From Aldehydirespirator sp963667505 (GTDB lineage Bacteria; Actinomycetota; Acidimicrobiia; Acidimicrobiales; Aldehydirespiratoraceae): a stretch of DNA of 64,000 nt. The DNA is taken from positions 496,001 to 560,000 of the forward strand of contig OY763490.2 in NCBI GenBank assembly GCA_963667505.2, given 5' to 3'. Below, piece by piece: positions 34,446-42,467 of the stretch. The position numbers and the translations under genes were made by a program. The notes under the pieces were generated by a model, which saw only the letters and a list, made by a program, of their open reading frames with translations, searched no databases and had not been told where the DNA came from. The stretch's first letter is position 1; each line of letters begins with the position of its first letter.

Positions 34446-34742
34446 ATGCAAGTCCGTACGGTCCTGGTCAAGCTCACCGATCCTGCCGACCGGGAGCGCT
34501 GCCGCGCCGAGATGGTGCGCATGGACGGCCAGATCGACGGGATGGTCGACATGACCGTCCGCGTCAACGAGGACGACGGCGACTATGCGGCCGACGTCTC
34601 GCTGATCACACGCTGGACGGATGAGGAGGCCTACCAGGGCTACGAGGAGCATCCGCTGCATCTGGACGTTCGTGGGGCCGTGTTGTCGATGGCCGCAGAC
34701 GTGTTGACGTTCGACTACACGGCGCCAGACGAGGGTGGCTGA
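34446..34742 (+). CDS. Dabb-family (dimeric alpha/beta barrel) protein
   Basis: 98 aa. RTVLVKLTDPADRERCRAEM, then DVSLITRWTDEEAYQGYEEHPLHLDV, is the ferredoxin-like Dabb/stress-responsive barrel pattern; small members often bind or transform hydrophobic ring compounds, and heme-degrading relatives exist. The ATG at 34446 has GGGGGAG 4 nt upstream; an in-frame ATG at 34431 is less likely. First gene of the plus operon leading to the hydrolase and dehydrogenase. Confidence 0.7.
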   Translation: MQVRTVLVKLTDPADRERCRAEMVRMDGQIDGMVDMTVRVNEDDGDYAADVSLITRWTDEEAYQGYEEHPLHLDVRGAVLSMAADVLTFDYTAPDEGG

Positions 34743-34857
34743 GCCGCCGGCCGACGGGCTCTGCCTTTGCGGCGGGCTTCACAGCAGGGTCAGGCCTTAT
34801 GGCTAGAGCGGGCTTAGCGGTCGCGGCGGCCTCCGCGAATCCCGCAGAACGGGCTCC

Positions 34858-35844
34858 GTGACTGCCAAGGACCATGCGGCCAAGGCGGGCGGGCCGTCGG
34901 TGCGCTCGGTCCATAGGGCCGGCTCGGGGAGCCTGCGGGCGACGATGTTCTACCCGGCCGATCCCGACGCGGTGGCCGGCGCCCGGCTGACGGGCGTCGT
35001 CGATCCGGCGCCGGGGGAGCGGCTGCCGGTGGTGGTGTTGTTGCCCGGCATCAACGTGGTGCCCGACGGCTACCGCTGGCTGGCCGTCCGGCTGGCCGGC
35101 TCGGGCTGCGTGGTGGCGGTGTGCTCGGTCATCGCCGACCTGGGGCCGGTCGGCGAGGGCATCTCCCCGGGCATCGACCTGGCCATGCTCGGCCCCGACA
35201 CGCTGGGCTCCGGTCCCTCCGCCCACGCCTTGGCCGAGGTCCTCGACCTGGTCGCGGCCGATCCTCTGCTGGGCGGCTGTGCGGACAGGACTCGCGTCGT
35301 GCTGGGCGGCCACTCCGCGGGCGGTACGGCGGCGCTGCTCAACGCCAGACCCGAGTGGTTCCCCGGAGTGCGGGCCGCGTTCGCCTACGCCGGTCACACG
35401 ATGCGGGCCGCCCGACTCGCCGACGGGGCCGCGGAAATCATGCCAGTGTCGTCGGACGTGCCCCTGCTGCTCGTCGCAGGCGCTCAGGACGGCGTGATCG
35501 CAGCCAGCCGCGACCGCTACCTGTCGCCCGAGCGTCCCGGCAGGGTCGGCGGCTGCACGCACGACCCGGTCCGGCGGACGTTCGAGGAGGCGAGCACCGC
35601 AGGCCGGGGCGACTGCTGGTGGATCGAACTGGCCGACGGTACCCATTTCACGGCGTGCTGCCCGGTAGACCACACGTCGGGACGGTCGTTCCTCGATCCC
35701 GTTGACCCGCCCCGCCAGGACGAGGCCCGCGAGCTGCTCGCCGCGGCCGTGCTGGCGTTCGTCGCCGAGCACGCCGCCGGGAAGCCCTGCACGCTGGAGG
35801 AGGTGGTGACCAGGCCGGGCGTATCGGCCTGGGCCCGCCGCTGA
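34858..35844 (+). CDS. Alpha/beta hydrolase, chlorophyllase-like
   Basis: 328 aa. LPVVVLLPGINVVPDGYRWL opens an alpha/beta hydrolase core and matches the chlorophyllase pattern of that region. The nucleophile elbow is GGHSAGGTAAL (Ser about residue 148). AGAQDGV carries a likely acid and GTHFTACC the likely catalytic His. Chlorophyllase removes phytol from chlorophyll or pheophytin. The dienelactone/PET-hydrolase group is close, so specificity rests on the neighbouring RCCR-, Rieske- and NYC1-like genes. GTG start; no signal peptide. It follows the Dabb gene by 115 nt. Confidence 0.6.
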   Translation: MTAKDHAAKAGGPSVRSVHRAGSGSLRATMFYPADPDAVAGARLTGVVDPAPGERLPVVVLLPGINVVPDGYRWLAVRLAGSGCVVAVCSVIADLGPVGEGISPGIDLAMLGPDTLGSGPSAHALAEVLDLVAADPLLGGCADRTRVVLGGHSAGGTAALLNARPEWFPGVRAAFAYAGHTMRAARLADGAAEIMPVSSDVPLLLVAGAQDGVIAASRDRYLSPERPGRVGGCTHDPVRRTFEEASTAGRGDCWWIELADGTHFTACCPVDHTSGRSFLDPVDPPRQDEARELLAAAVLAFVAEHAAGKPCTLEEVVTRPGVSAWARR

Positions 35845-35916
35845 CTCTCCTGCAAGACCGCAACGTCGGACCAGAACGAGACGCCGCAGGCATTCGGATT
35901 CAAGGGAGAAGAGCTC

Positions 35917-36708
35917 ATGCCGAAGAGCATCGTCATCACGGGAAGCACTCGGGGTATCGGACGGGGGCTCGCGCACGAGTTGCTGGCCCGTGACTGCCGG
36001 GTGGCCATCAGCGGCCGATCCGCCGCTGCGGTGGAGCAGGCCGTGAAGGAGCTGGGCGCCGACCACGACCCCGGTCGGGTGGCGGGCGCGGCGTGCGAGA
36101 TCACCGACCCCGACCAGCTGAGGGCGCTGTGGCGGGCGGCGGCTGACGCCTTCGACGGCGTCGACGTGTGGATCAACAACGCGGGCGTCAGCGCCGAGCG
36201 CAAGCCGCTGTGGGAGCAGTCCGACGAGGAGCTGCGGCGGGTGGTGGACACCAACCTCACCGGCACGCTGTTCGGGTTGAAGGTGCCCGTGGCGGCCATG
36301 ATCGAGCAGGGCCACGGCCAGGTTTGGATGACTGAGGGCTTCGGCAGTGACGGTGCCACTCAGCCCGGAATGGCCGCGTACGGCGCCACCAAGCGGGCGG
36401 TCCGCTATCTGCGCAAGGCCATGCTTAAGGACACCGCCGGCACGCCGGTGCAGGTGGGGGTGCTGTCGCCGGGGATCGTGGTGACCGACCTGCTGACCGG
36501 TGACTACGACCTGGCGTCGGAGTCGTGGCAGCGGGCCAAGAGGATCTTCAACATCCTCGGCGACCGGGTGGAGACGGTCACGCCGTGGCTGGCCGAGCAC
36601 GTCCTGGCCGCCGACAAACCCGGCAGCCGGGTGGCGTGGCTCACCCGCCGCAAAGCCTTCGGACGCTTCATGCTCGCCCCGCTGCGCAAACGCGACCTCT
36701 TCAGCTAG
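35917..36708 (+). CDS. Short-chain dehydrogenase resembling chlorophyll b reductase (NYC1/NOL)
   Basis: 263 aa SDR with TGSTRGIGRGLA (NADPH loop), NNAGVS and the catalytic YGATK. Beyond the general SDR fold it parallels NYC1/NOL: VDVWINNAGVSAERKPLWE, GFGSDGATQPGMAAYGATKR, the SPGIVVTDLL segment, FNILGDRVETVTPWLA, and VAWLTRRKAFGRF at the C terminus. NYC1/NOL reduces the C7 formyl of chlorophyll b so it can enter the PaO route. GGGAGAAG ribosome-binding site. Last gene of the operon from site 4. The specificity is a homology inference. Confidence 0.6.
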   Translation: MPKSIVITGSTRGIGRGLAHELLARDCRVAISGRSAAAVEQAVKELGADHDPGRVAGAACEITDPDQLRALWRAAADAFDGVDVWINNAGVSAERKPLWEQSDEELRRVVDTNLTGTLFGLKVPVAAMIEQGHGQVWMTEGFGSDGATQPGMAAYGATKRAVRYLRKAMLKDTAGTPVQVGVLSPGIVVTDLLTGDYDLASESWQRAKRIFNILGDRVETVTPWLAEHVLAADKPGSRVAWLTRRKAFGRFMLAPLRKRDLFS

Positions 36709-36726
36709 CCGCCAGTTCGGGTTGGC

Positions 36727-37218
36727 TTACTCGTACCAGCCGGCGCCGATGAGCAGGTCACCGCGGCGCACGAGCCAGGTGTGCTTCTGCGCGTCGGCGC
36801 CGGTCTCGGGGTTGCCGAACACGTAGCTCACCCACTCGCCGCGGCTCGTCTCGCTGACCGCGGCGAACGCTGCGCCGTAGTCGAAGCCGGTGGGGTCGAT
36901 GCGGTCGCGGGTGGTGTCCACCAAGTCGGGGCGGGTCGGGTGGGACACGGTGTACAGCACGCCGTCGCGGTCCTCGATTATGAACACGTACCACGGGCCG
37001 TCGGCTAGTTCGGGGTCGTTGTAGTGCTCGATGGCAGCGTCGGGACCGTGCGCGTCGAGGTAGTCGGTCGCGGCGCCGACGAGCGATTGGGCGTAGGCCT
37101 CAAGCTCGGCTGCGGGCGCCTCGCCCATCTGGGGCGACGGCCCTGGCTCCGGCTCCGAGCCCGAGCAGGCCGCGACCGTCAACGCCCCCACCAGCAACAG
37201 CACACACATCCATCGCAT
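36727..37218 (-). CDS. Lipoprotein with a Cache-type sensor domain
   Basis: 163 aa from the ATG at 37218 (further upstream codons would only lengthen the signal). A signal peptide MCVLLLVGALTVAACSG ends in a lipobox (VAAC). The rest reads as a single small Cache-like ligand domain: GPWYVFIIEDRDGVLYTVSH, then GEWVSYVFGNPETG and a C-terminal LLIGAGWYE. Such domains bind small carboxylates or amino acids outside the cell. Convergent with the SDR gene, downstream of the ABC transporter genes. Confidence 0.75.
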   Translation of the reverse strand: MRWMCVLLLVGALTVAACSGSEPEPGPSPQMGEAPAAELEAYAQSLVGAATDYLDAHGPDAAIEHYNDPELADGPWYVFIIEDRDGVLYTVSHPTRPDLVDTTRDRIDPTGFDYGAAFAAVSETSRGEWVSYVFGNPETGADAQKHTWLVRRGDLLIGAGWYE

Positions 37219-37277
37219 CACGCGAACACTAGTCCAATCTGCTTGCATGATCGTCTGTGGCACTTAGTTCTGGGTGG

Positions 37278-40151
37278 TCAGCGTGTGCCGAGGTAGGAGC
37301 GGATTACTGCTGGGTTTGATGTGACCTCGGCTGGAGTGCCGCGGGCGATGACTGCGCCTACCTCTAGGGCGATCATGGTGTTGCACAGTTCGGCCAGCAG
37401 GGCTACGTCGTGCTCGATGACGACCAGCGTCATGCCGTGGCTCTCGGCGACCTGTGCGAGCACCTCGGCGAGTTGGGCGGTCTCGGATTGGCTGAGGCCT
37501 GCGGACGGCTCGTCGAGCAGCAGCAGCCGCGGCGACAGGGCGAGATTGGCGCACAGCTCCACCAGCCGCCTTGTGCCCGTTGGGATGGTGCTCAGCGGCT
37601 GGCGGGCGTGCGTCGCCAGTCCGAGACCGTGCATCATCTCGTCGGGGTCGGGTCGCTGCGGGTTGGCCGTGGCCGCGAGGGCCACGGTCTCGCGCACGGT
37701 CATGGTGGGGAACATCCGGGCGTTCTGAAAGGAGCGGACCAGGCCCAGCCGGCTTCGCCGCTCGGGCGACCACGACGACACGTCGTTCCCGTCGAAGCGC
37801 ACATGGCCTGAGTCGGGCCGAACGAAGCCGCTGACCATCTCGAACAGCGTCGTCTTGCCTGCGCCGTTGGGCCCGATGATGCCGAGACGCTCGCCTGCGG
37901 CCACCGAGAAGCTCACGTCGTCGACGGCGCGGGTACCGCCGAAGCGCTTCGAGAGACCCTCCACGGCCAGCAGTCCGCTCGCTGACTCGTCGGCTGTGGC
38001 CCCGGCTGTAGCTGAGGCGCCAGGCAGCCAAGGGGGACGGTGCTCCTTGTGGGGCGACCCTTCTGCGGCGGGTGTCGGTTGGGCTTGAAGGGGCGTAGGC
38101 GTGCTGGGACCGGAGGGCGTGTCGGGGACCGTCGCGCCGAGTCGGTCCGCCGGAATCGGCGGTGGCACGGCCGTCGCGGGCGGGGCGGGTGCCTCGGATG
38201 GGACGGGTGCTTCGGATGGGGCGGGTGCCTCGGCGGCGCGGGCTGTGACGGGGTCTAGGCCGTGGAGGCGGGCTGCCGCGTCGCAGTAGCCGTCGCGCAC
38301 CTTGGCCAGCAGGGCTGACAGGCCTCGCGGTTGTTCGAGGATCAGGATCAGCCAGGCCGCGTTGAGCGCGGCCAGCGGCGTGAGGCCGAGCTCGAACAGC
38401 CGGGGGATGCCGATGAGGTACAGCGCGCCGAGCAGCGACCCGACGATCCCGCCCAGCCCGCCGATCACCGCGATGGACACCGCGTCCACGCTGCCGCGGG
38501 GCGTGAACTGGGCGGCCGATATCTGGGTGCTGGCGAACGCGATCACCGAGCCGCCGAGCCCGGCCAGCATCCCCGCGGCCGCGTAGGCCCCGAGCTTGAC
38601 CCGGGTGGCGCCTATCCGCAGCGCCCGGGCCGCGTCCTCGTTGTCCCGCACAGCCCGCAGCCGATGGCCGAAGCGCGAGCCGCGCATCGCGGCGGCGAAT
38701 ACCGCGGCAGCCACGAACGCGGCCAGCGCGACGTAGTAGTACGAACGCGACGTGGTCAGCTCAATGCCGAGGATCTGCCGGGGCGGCGAGGACACGCCGG
38801 TCCGGCTGAAGGCCCAGTCCTGGCGCAGCAGCCAGCCCGAGGCCAGCAGCGTGAAGGCCAGGGTGGCCACCCCCAGCAGAGGGCCCCGCACCCGAAGCGC
38901 GGGCAGTCCCACCGCGGCGGCGGCGCAGCCGCCGGCCCCGGCCGCGGCCAGCATGGCCACGGTCAGGCTGCCGGTGTGGCGCAGCACGACCACCGCCACC
39001 AGCGCGCCTACCGCGCCGAAGGCGACCTGCCCAAGCGAGAGCTGTCCGCCGATGCCGGTGAGGAAGCTCACCGACACGGCCACGATCGCGAATCCGAGCG
39101 CGGTGGACAGCACGAAGGCGTGCTGGTTGCTGATCCACACCGGCACCAGCACGGCCGCTCCCAGCGCGGCCGCGGCCACCGCGGCGGGTGCCCATCGGAT
39201 CATCGGTATACGCCGGTAGGCGTCGGGGATCCCGGTCGGCGGGGCCAGGTCGGCCCAGCGGTCGTCTGGCTCCCGTCCCCGACGGGCCCGCCACTGCAAG
39301 CCCACCCCGACGAACACCACCACGAAGACCGCCACCTCGAAATGGCCGGTGGCGTTGGGATTGGATGCCGCCACCGCCTCCATGACCCCCAACCCGACCC
39401 CGGCCGCGAACGCCACCGGCAGGCTGACGAAACGGGCCAGCGCGGCCGCGGCCAGTCCTCGCAGCAGGAAGCCCGGCCCCAGCGAGTCGGGGGTGGCCAC
39501 CCCCTTGGACGGCAGCACCAGCAGCGCCGAGAACGCCGCCACCGCGCCCGACAGCGCCCATGCCAGCATCGCCATGTTCTGTGGGGCCGCGCCGGCCAGT
39601 GTCGCCGCGTCGGGGTTGGAGGCCGCGCCCCGCATGGCCACCCCGTAGCGCGACCTCATCAGGAACACCCCCAGAGCGGCCAGCACCACCGGCGTGAGGA
39701 TCATCAGCGCCGACAGCGACCGGCCGACGAACAGCGGCCCCGCTTCGAACTCGGGGAACAGCGGCGGCTGGGGGAAGTTGCGCCCGCCGAGGCCTCCCGA
39801 GGTGATCGACAGAGCGAACAGCAGCATGGCCTCGCCCAGCCCGAGAGTGGCGACCATCGCCAGCACCCTCGGCTCGGCCGCGAGCCGTCGCACGACGAAC
39901 GCCTCCAAGGCCCCTGCGACGAGGGCGCCCAGGAGCACGGCCGCGGGGAACGCGAGCAGGTACGGCACCTGGTATCGGCCCACCACCACCGCGAAGACGG
40001 CCGCCGCGAATAGTCCGGTGGCGCCGTGCGCGAAGTTGATGACCCGACTGGCGCGGTAGGTGAGGACCAGGCCGACGCCGAGCAGCGCGTACCCCAGGCC
40101 CGTAAGCGTGCCCAGCAGCACGACCGGGCCGGTCAGGTCGTATCCGCTCAC
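37278..40151 (-). CDS. Fused LivH-LivM-LivG: two permeases plus ATPase of a branched-chain-amino-acid-type ABC importer
   Basis: 957 aa. Residues about 1-300 are a LivH permease (VLTYRASRVINFAHGATG). About 320-620 are a LivM permease (FLTGIGGQLSLGQVAFGAVG). A proline-rich linker of about 80 residues (PAPSEAPVPSEAP) leads to a LivG ATPase from about 720 with Walker A GPNGAGKTT and Walker B LLLLDEPSAG. The usual LSGG signature is replaced by PTGTRRLVELC. Imported substrates of this class are amino acids, amides, urea or aromatic acids. Here a tetrapyrrole fragment is possible (inference). GTG start. Confidence 0.88.
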   Translation of the reverse strand: MSGYDLTGPVVLLGTLTGLGYALLGVGLVLTYRASRVINFAHGATGLFAAAVFAVVVGRYQVPYLLAFPAAVLLGALVAGALEAFVVRRLAAEPRVLAMVATLGLGEAMLLFALSITSGGLGGRNFPQPPLFPEFEAGPLFVGRSLSALMILTPVVLAALGVFLMRSRYGVAMRGAASNPDAATLAGAAPQNMAMLAWALSGAVAAFSALLVLPSKGVATPDSLGPGFLLRGLAAAALARFVSLPVAFAAGVGLGVMEAVAASNPNATGHFEVAVFVVVFVGVGLQWRARRGREPDDRWADLAPPTGIPDAYRRIPMIRWAPAAVAAAALGAAVLVPVWISNQHAFVLSTALGFAIVAVSVSFLTGIGGQLSLGQVAFGAVGALVAVVVLRHTGSLTVAMLAAAGAGGCAAAAVGLPALRVRGPLLGVATLAFTLLASGWLLRQDWAFSRTGVSSPPRQILGIELTTSRSYYYVALAAFVAAAVFAAAMRGSRFGHRLRAVRDNEDAARALRIGATRVKLGAYAAAGMLAGLGGSVIAFASTQISAAQFTPRGSVDAVSIAVIGGLGGIVGSLLGALYLIGIPRLFELGLTPLAALNAAWLILILEQPRGLSALLAKVRDGYCDAAARLHGLDPVTARAAEAPAPSEAPVPSEAPAPPATAVPPPIPADRLGATVPDTPSGPSTPTPLQAQPTPAAEGSPHKEHRPPWLPGASATAGATADESASGLLAVEGLSKRFGGTRAVDDVSFSVAAGERLGIIGPNGAGKTTLFEMVSGFVRPDSGHVRFDGNDVSSWSPERRSRLGLVRSFQNARMFPTMTVRETVALAATANPQRPDPDEMMHGLGLATHARQPLSTIPTGTRRLVELCANLALSPRLLLLDEPSAGLSQSETAQLAEVLAQVAESHGMTLVVIEHDVALLAELCNTMIALEVGAVIARGTPAEVTSNPAVIRSYLGTR

Positions 40152-40165
40152 AGCAGGCGCTCCCT

Positions 40166-40231
40166 GGGGGAGGGACTCGCGAGGCCGGGGCCGCTCACGG
40201 GGGAGGGACTCCCGAGCTCGTAGCCGTTCAC
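40166..40231 (-). repeat. 33-nt imperfect tandem duplication at the junction of the two ABC genes
   Basis: Units 40166-40198 and 40199-40231 match at 27 of 33 positions. Both end in a GTGA(A/G)CGG element like the LivH start (GTGAGCGG), and one carries the stop of the upstream ATPase gene. A duplicated stop/start junction. Confidence 0.85.
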
Positions 40232-42339
40232 GGCTGCGAGTGCGGCGCCGGGGAGTCCGCCAGGTACACGGCCCGGACCAGGTCGCTTATCCGGTGTACG
40301 TCGGCGGTGGATCCGGCCTCGCGGATCTCGCCCTTCTCCATCACGTAGGCGTGGTCGGCCAAGTCGCAGGCAACGTCCACCGACTGCTCCACCAGCAGCA
40401 CCGACGTTCCCCGGGCCGCGATCGTTCGCACCACCGGCACCAGCTCGGCCACCAGCACCGGGGCCAGGCCGAGCGAGAACTCATCGATCAGCAGCAGCCG
40501 GGGCGACACGATGAACGCCTTGGCCAGAGCGAGCATCTGCTTCTCGCCTCCCGACAGGGTCGCCGCGCTCTGCGAGCGACGCTCCGCGAGCCGGGGGAAC
40601 GCGTCCATCGCGGCCGCGATCCCCGCGTCGGCGTCGGCCCGGTGCAGGCTGTGGGCGAACATCCGCAGGTTGTCCGCCACGGTGAGCTCGCCGGCCACCG
40701 CGTCGCCGCCGACGACCTGGTGCAGCCCCATGCCGACCCGCCAGGTGGGCGGCGTCCGGGTGATGTCGAGGCCACGGTAGAGGACTCGGCCCGAGCACAC
40801 CGACTCCAGGCCGGAGACGGCCCGCAGCGTCGTGGTCTTGCCCGCGCCGTTGGTGCCGAGCAGCGCCACGACCTGGCTCTCCCGCACGGTCAGGCTGGCG
40901 TCGAACACCACGGGAACGCCGTCGTAGGCCACGCCCACGCGGTCGAGCCGCAGCAGCGCCGCAGCGCCAGCGTCGTCGTTGTCCGCCACCCGCAGCGGAA
41001 CAGACCTGCTCCAAGCCGGTGCCGCATGGTCAGCCGCGGTGACCGGAAGGTGCACCGCCGCAGCCGGCGTCGTTCCGGTGCCGACGGCGTCTCGGTCGGC
41101 TCCGCCAGTGGCGGCCGGATCGCTGCCGGGCGTGCTTGTGGTGACCGGCGGGTAGACGACCGCAGCCGAGGCGGGGCGGCGGCGAGCCAGCCGGTAGCCG
41201 ACCGCGATGCACACCAGCGAGGTCGCCGCGATCTTGATCTGGTCGTGGCGATCGGCCAGGACCAACCCCGTCACCGCGACGGCCAGGGCTGCGCCCAGAG
41301 CGAAGCCGACGACCTGGCGTCCGGCCACCCTCAACCGCGCAGCCGGGTGCATCCCGCTCCAGACGGCGGCGTCGAGGGCCACGGCGGCCAGCGCCAGCGC
41401 GCCCGCGGCCATCGCCCACGACGCGATCAGCCCCACATAAGTGAACGACAGCGCGCCCAGCGCGGCCAATCCGCCGCCGATCATCAGCTGGTTCCCGGCC
41501 GCGGCGGCCCGGCCTGCACCCCGCAGGAGAGCCAGTCGGTGGAACCACCTTCCGAATGTCGTGGCCACGGCCGCTCCCGCGCAGGCGGCCGCCATCACCC
41601 CCGCCGCACCGGACGGGCTGCGCTGCCACTCATCGACGAGCAGGGCGTGTCCCGAGGCCGCGCTCCCCGCCAACAGGGTGCCGAGCCCGAAGGCGGCGGC
41701 GATGCTGCGCCGCGCCCAGGGAGCGTCGGCAGCGGTGACTCCGTCGGATGCGGTCGAGCGCGGCAGCCGCACCATCGCGGTCACCAGCCCGCCGACGGCT
41801 GCGGACGCGCCCGCTATCCGCAGAATGGTGTCGGCTTCGGCCAGGCTCAGCATCGACAGCCCGAAGGCGCCCGTGCTGCCCAGGGCCGCGGCCGACCAAT
41901 ACCAACTGAACAGCGCGTAGCGGTACTCGTGGCCCTTCTCGTCCCGGTTGGGCCAGGTCTGGCCCGCCGGACTCAGCGACTCCGCGGCCTCGACCACCAG
42001 CAGCCGCAACCGCACCGCCGACGGCGCGAACCCGGCCGCGGTCACGACCAGTCCCGCTGTGGCCACAGACCCGGAGCCGGTGGTCGCCGCCCACAGCCCG
42101 GCCCCGGCGGCGGCCGCACCGAAGCCGCACAGCCTGTGCGGGGAGAGCCGATCCGGCAGCCGCAGCGAGATCAAAGCAGCTGCTGTGACCGCCAAGGCCA
42201 TGGCCAGAAGCGCAGGCTGGCTGAGTGGGTCGGGGTTGTCGGCTGCTGCTCCGGCGAGCAGGACGAGCCCGGCGAGAGCCCCGCCCATCGCGCCCACGAC
42301 AACGCCGGGGCCCACCAGCCGAGCGAGCGGGGACCGCAC
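40228..42339 (-). CDS. Fusion of a multi-span membrane domain with a LivF-type ABC ATPase
   Basis: 703 aa. Residues about 1-390 contain about 12 hydrophobic spans resembling a major facilitator fold (VVVGAMGGALAGLVLLAGAA and later segments). A Pro/Ala linker follows, then from about 465 a LivF ATPase with Walker A GTNGAGKTT, signature LSGGEKQML and Walker B LLLIDEFSLGLAP. It supplies the second ATPase of the importer encoded downstream. The role of the membrane domain is unclear; it may be an additional transporter or an anchor. GTG start. Confidence 0.8.
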   Translation of the reverse strand: MRSPLARLVGPGVVVGAMGGALAGLVLLAGAAADNPDPLSQPALLAMALAVTAAALISLRLPDRLSPHRLCGFGAAAAGAGLWAATTGSGSVATAGLVVTAAGFAPSAVRLRLLVVEAAESLSPAGQTWPNRDEKGHEYRYALFSWYWSAAALGSTGAFGLSMLSLAEADTILRIAGASAAVGGLVTAMVRLPRSTASDGVTAADAPWARRSIAAAFGLGTLLAGSAASGHALLVDEWQRSPSGAAGVMAAACAGAAVATTFGRWFHRLALLRGAGRAAAAGNQLMIGGGLAALGALSFTYVGLIASWAMAAGALALAAVALDAAVWSGMHPAARLRVAGRQVVGFALGAALAVAVTGLVLADRHDQIKIAATSLVCIAVGYRLARRRPASAAVVYPPVTTSTPGSDPAATGGADRDAVGTGTTPAAAVHLPVTAADHAAPAWSRSVPLRVADNDDAGAAALLRLDRVGVAYDGVPVVFDASLTVRESQVVALLGTNGAGKTTTLRAVSGLESVCSGRVLYRGLDITRTPPTWRVGMGLHQVVGGDAVAGELTVADNLRMFAHSLHRADADAGIAAAMDAFPRLAERRSQSAATLSGGEKQMLALAKAFIVSPRLLLIDEFSLGLAPVLVAELVPVVRTIAARGTSVLLVEQSVDVACDLADHAYVMEKGEIREAGSTADVHRISDLVRAVYLADSPAPHSQP

Positions 42340-42467
42340 CTCAGGCCCCCGACGCAGCTCCGCCGTCCGAGCTGGTCACGCTGTGCAGGACCGCACGAGC
42401 ACCGTGTACGGCGTCGCCGAGATCAGCCGCGCTAGTGCGTCCCTTGAGGCCCCCGACGCAGCGGGTG

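Noticed and set aside
40228..42339. Reading the fusion as two separate genes (a transporter and LivF)
   Set aside because: One continuous frame of 703 codons with no internal stop or convincing internal start at the domain border.
38331..42435. Long plus-strand frames opposite the ABC genes (38331-40013, 40060-42435)
   Set aside because: Gln/Arg/His-rich shadow frames without domains, antisense to well-supported permease and ATPase genes.
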